From the NCBI RefSeq assembly GCF_000327385.1, contig NW_008708986.1, positions 5,947,736 through 6,011,735 on the forward strand: a stretch of DNA of 64,000 nt, read 5' to 3'. Shown piece by piece: positions 61,901 to 64,000 of this stretch. Each line of letters starts with the position of its first letter. The stretch's first letter is position 1. The position numbers and the translations under genes were made by a program. The DNA is from Lottia gigantea. Lineage: Eukaryota; Mollusca; Gastropoda; Lottiidae. The notes under the pieces are model-generated. The model ran no database searches. It saw only the letters and a list, made by a program, of their open reading frames with translations, and was not told where the DNA came from.

Positions 61901-63429
61901 AATTAAAAGTGTACCTTTTGGAAACGCACTCTCTGTGGAATCAGCAACTTTGGCTTTCTTTCTTTTCTTAGCTCTTATGCACAGAATGATTAGCAATACC
62001 AATACTAGTAAGAATATTACTCCAACTAAAGCACCAACTATAATTGGAATATTATCATCATCAGTAGCACCCGTAGGCGGACCGGATGTGGTTGTTGGGT
62101 TGGGAATGGCTGGAACAATAAACGAAGATGCGGTTTAATGGTGATTAAAAAAAAAGCATAACAATAGTTTCGAAGAATGATTTCGTCATAATATTTTCGG
62201 TCCGGTTTCTTTCCCAGAATATCAGATTTCACAAAAGTTTTCTCTGGCAGTGGGGGGATGCAAGAAGTACAATATCTGAAATGACTTCAGATATAAGAAG
62301 ATCGGATATGTCTTTTACTAGTTAAATGCACCATTAAAAGTTTTAAACCTGCGATAATTGGCATGACAATTGGGTCACAATAACATTTATAGTAATATAC
62401 ACATACAGCATTTCTGAACGCAAATTAAATGAAATGAATGTGAATGACTTTATATAATTATATAAGAGTTTCTAGAATTAATGATTTAACATTTTGGATA
62501 ATGTAAATATATATAGTAGACCTACTTACGACATAGAACTGAAATGTAAAAATAATATATAAAAAATAGAGCGATAAAATTGGATCTTGTCGTAATTCTG
62601 ATTTATTTGTGGTTAAAAGGCACCTTAGATAAATGATCCTTAGAATATCCCTTGCAATAGAAAACGTTTCAGTCAGACCGTATTGTAGTTATTTTACTAT
62701 CTTAAATGGTGATTAAAATAAGGCTATGAATTATAAATGAGCTTCAAAAACTGAACTTGAGTACCAATAATAGGCTTGTCCTTTGTCATTACTGAGATAA
62801 CAAATAATACACGAAAGAAATCAAACAGTAAATAAAATTCCCAAACAAAGAAATAACTATAGCACAAATAATGACACTAGAGGACAATGTAAAGTGTAGC
62901 GCATTTTCTTACCTTGTGGTTGCAATGTGAATTTAAATCCGGGACTGGAAACACTGGTACCTGATTGACCCAATTCACAATCTGTAGGATACTGCGTCAT
63001 CAGTAACTCATCACCACTTCTTTCTATCGCCTAAACGTAAAAGTGGGCAAATTCAAAAGTGTATGTCAATTTTAAAAATGTAAATAGTTTTAGCAGCTGT
63101 TACAACGCATCACTTCGGGTTAACTGATAGCTGATATTATGCTCCATTTAATAACTAGGATTGTATATTCTTAGAGGGAATTATTGTGCAATTTAGACGC
63201 TGGTGAAATTGTTTCATAATTGTTGGTTGTGGCCAAAATTATTGCGAACCTTCCCACGTTTTCAGATATGACAGAGGAGATATAGCCTAATATAACTATG
63301 ATAGAATACCTACCAAACAAGAGAATCTGTAAGATGTCGGACCATCTACTGTCACATCTTTATTGTATAGAGTAACATACGTAACAGTGCTGAACTGTAG
63401 CGTAGCCGTACATAGTAAATAACCACCAA
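58945..63429 (-). CDS. Type I membrane protein, DUF704x-like, Lys-rich tail (paralogue B), 5' end missing
   Basis: Exons in coding order: 63314-63429, 62913-63030, 62530-62538, 61915-62109, 58945-61340; all phases agree, about 943 aa of the C-terminal part. The first exon (TYVTLYNKD, SYRFSCL) matches paralogue A's exon 31359-31474 (NYVTLYNND, TYRFTCL) and has the same length, 116 nt. Next come a Cys-containing exon, a 9-nt micro-exon, then a stalk and TM exon (PIIVGALVGVIFLLVLVLLI, followed by basic RAKKRKK). The tail is one 2.4-kb exon of 797 residues, rich in Ser, Asn, Asp, Gly and Lys and ending in a poly-Lys run; likely disordered. The signal peptide and the N-terminal ectodomain lie beyond base 64000. 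Function unknown. Confidence 0.85.
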
Positions 63430-64000
63430 CTGAAATTGATACAAATATATAACAAATTTGTCATTTAGACCACTCTTTGTCAGTGATGCTGTGGATCCTG
63501 TTGTATATGTCAGGAAAACAAAGTTTAAACGATCCCCAAAGTATCCATTTTAATCATGGTTACAAATAAATAAATTGCACCAGCTAAAAAAATGGATACA
63601 CATTACAGGGGTCTTAACTATACGAAACTACGTATGGTTCTTGAATGGAAGTAATACACACGAATGGATGTTCTTATGTTTCAACAAGGTCTTCATATCA
63701 CAGTTTAAAGCAATTTCTAAACCTTTTAATTTTATTTGAAGACTTAGTTGACTTGTTAAATCGAATAAGTGGTTGTGAACTACGTTCGTGTGTGTTGTTT
63801 CCACGTAAGAACCATACATAGTTTCGTATGGGGGCCGAACCTTTGTGTTAATCTTCGTAATAAATGGACCAAATATAAACAATAACAGCTATGTAGACTC
63901 TCCTAAATGGACACCAAGTTAACAAACCCAGTGGAAGTGTGGCATCTGTTATTAGGGGACGGGAAGGGCATGCCCTGCTTCGCTAAAGACACACTCCACT
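63430..64000. other. Probable intron of paralogue B
   Basis: No further exon was recognised before the window ends. Contains the inverted repeat at 63621-63828. Confidence 0.5.
63621..63828. repeat. Foldback element with about 46-bp imperfect arms
   Basis: TACGAAACTACGTATGGTTC... at the left pairs with the reverse complement of ...GAACCATACATAGTTTCGTA at the right, and similarity continues through ACACACGAA. The loop is about 115 bp. MITE-like; the open frame seen through it is not a gene. Confidence 0.8.

Noticed and set aside
63628-63882. 84-codon minus-strand open frame as an exon of paralogue B
   Set aside because: It runs through the arms of an inverted repeat and shows no similarity to paralogue A's ectodomain.

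Overview
This is a eukaryotic, AT-rich animal window. Every multi-exon gene has GT-AG introns, and the families point to an invertebrate, most likely a lophotrochozoan such as a mollusc (inferred from gene content, not proven). Exons were joined by eye using splice sites, reading phase and remembered family sequences. All joins given keep an open frame, but none was tested against transcripts.

Layout, left to right. (1) 473-11595, minus: 21 exons of a secreted CEMIP/KIAA1199-type hyaluronan-degrading protein; its 3' end lies off the left edge. (2) 14019-18314, minus: COMMD6 in 8 exons, followed by a 29-bp minisatellite. (3) 19982-25282, minus: a prostanoid-receptor-like GPCR in 5 coding exons. 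One of its introns is filled by an almost perfect 42-bp minisatellite that starts at the 5' splice site. (4) 27743-40613, plus: a 19-exon type I membrane protein (about 1158 aa) with a Cys-rich ectodomain of the DUF7042/7043/7044 type and a very long cytoplasmic tail. (5) 42752-46240, minus: a single-exon 1162-aa secreted protein of unknown function with a furin-like site and a small Cys-rich C-terminus. (6) 50184-58155, minus: three intact, intronless iduronate-2-sulfatase-like genes plus a decayed fourth fragment. (7) 58945 to beyond 63429, minus: a second member of the membrane family in (4), with the same exon frame around the transmembrane exon but a single-exon, 797-aa, Lys-rich tail.

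Functional links: the CEMIP-like protein would cut hyaluronan, and the sulfatases would remove 2-O-sulfate from dermatan/heparan-type chains, so both act on glycosaminoglycans; whether they work together is inference. The two membrane paralogues are the least described proteins here.

The window is also rich in small DNA repeats: a dispersed 0.2-0.25 kb family (six copies), TTAA- and hAT-type MITEs, foldback hairpins and a decayed Harbinger transposase piece. A recurring theme is local duplication of splice-site sequence: a 5' splice-site array in the GPCR, a decayed 3' splice-site ladder in gene (4), and a dead copy of its penultimate exon downstream. I saw no rRNA, tRNA, CRISPR or retroviral element.
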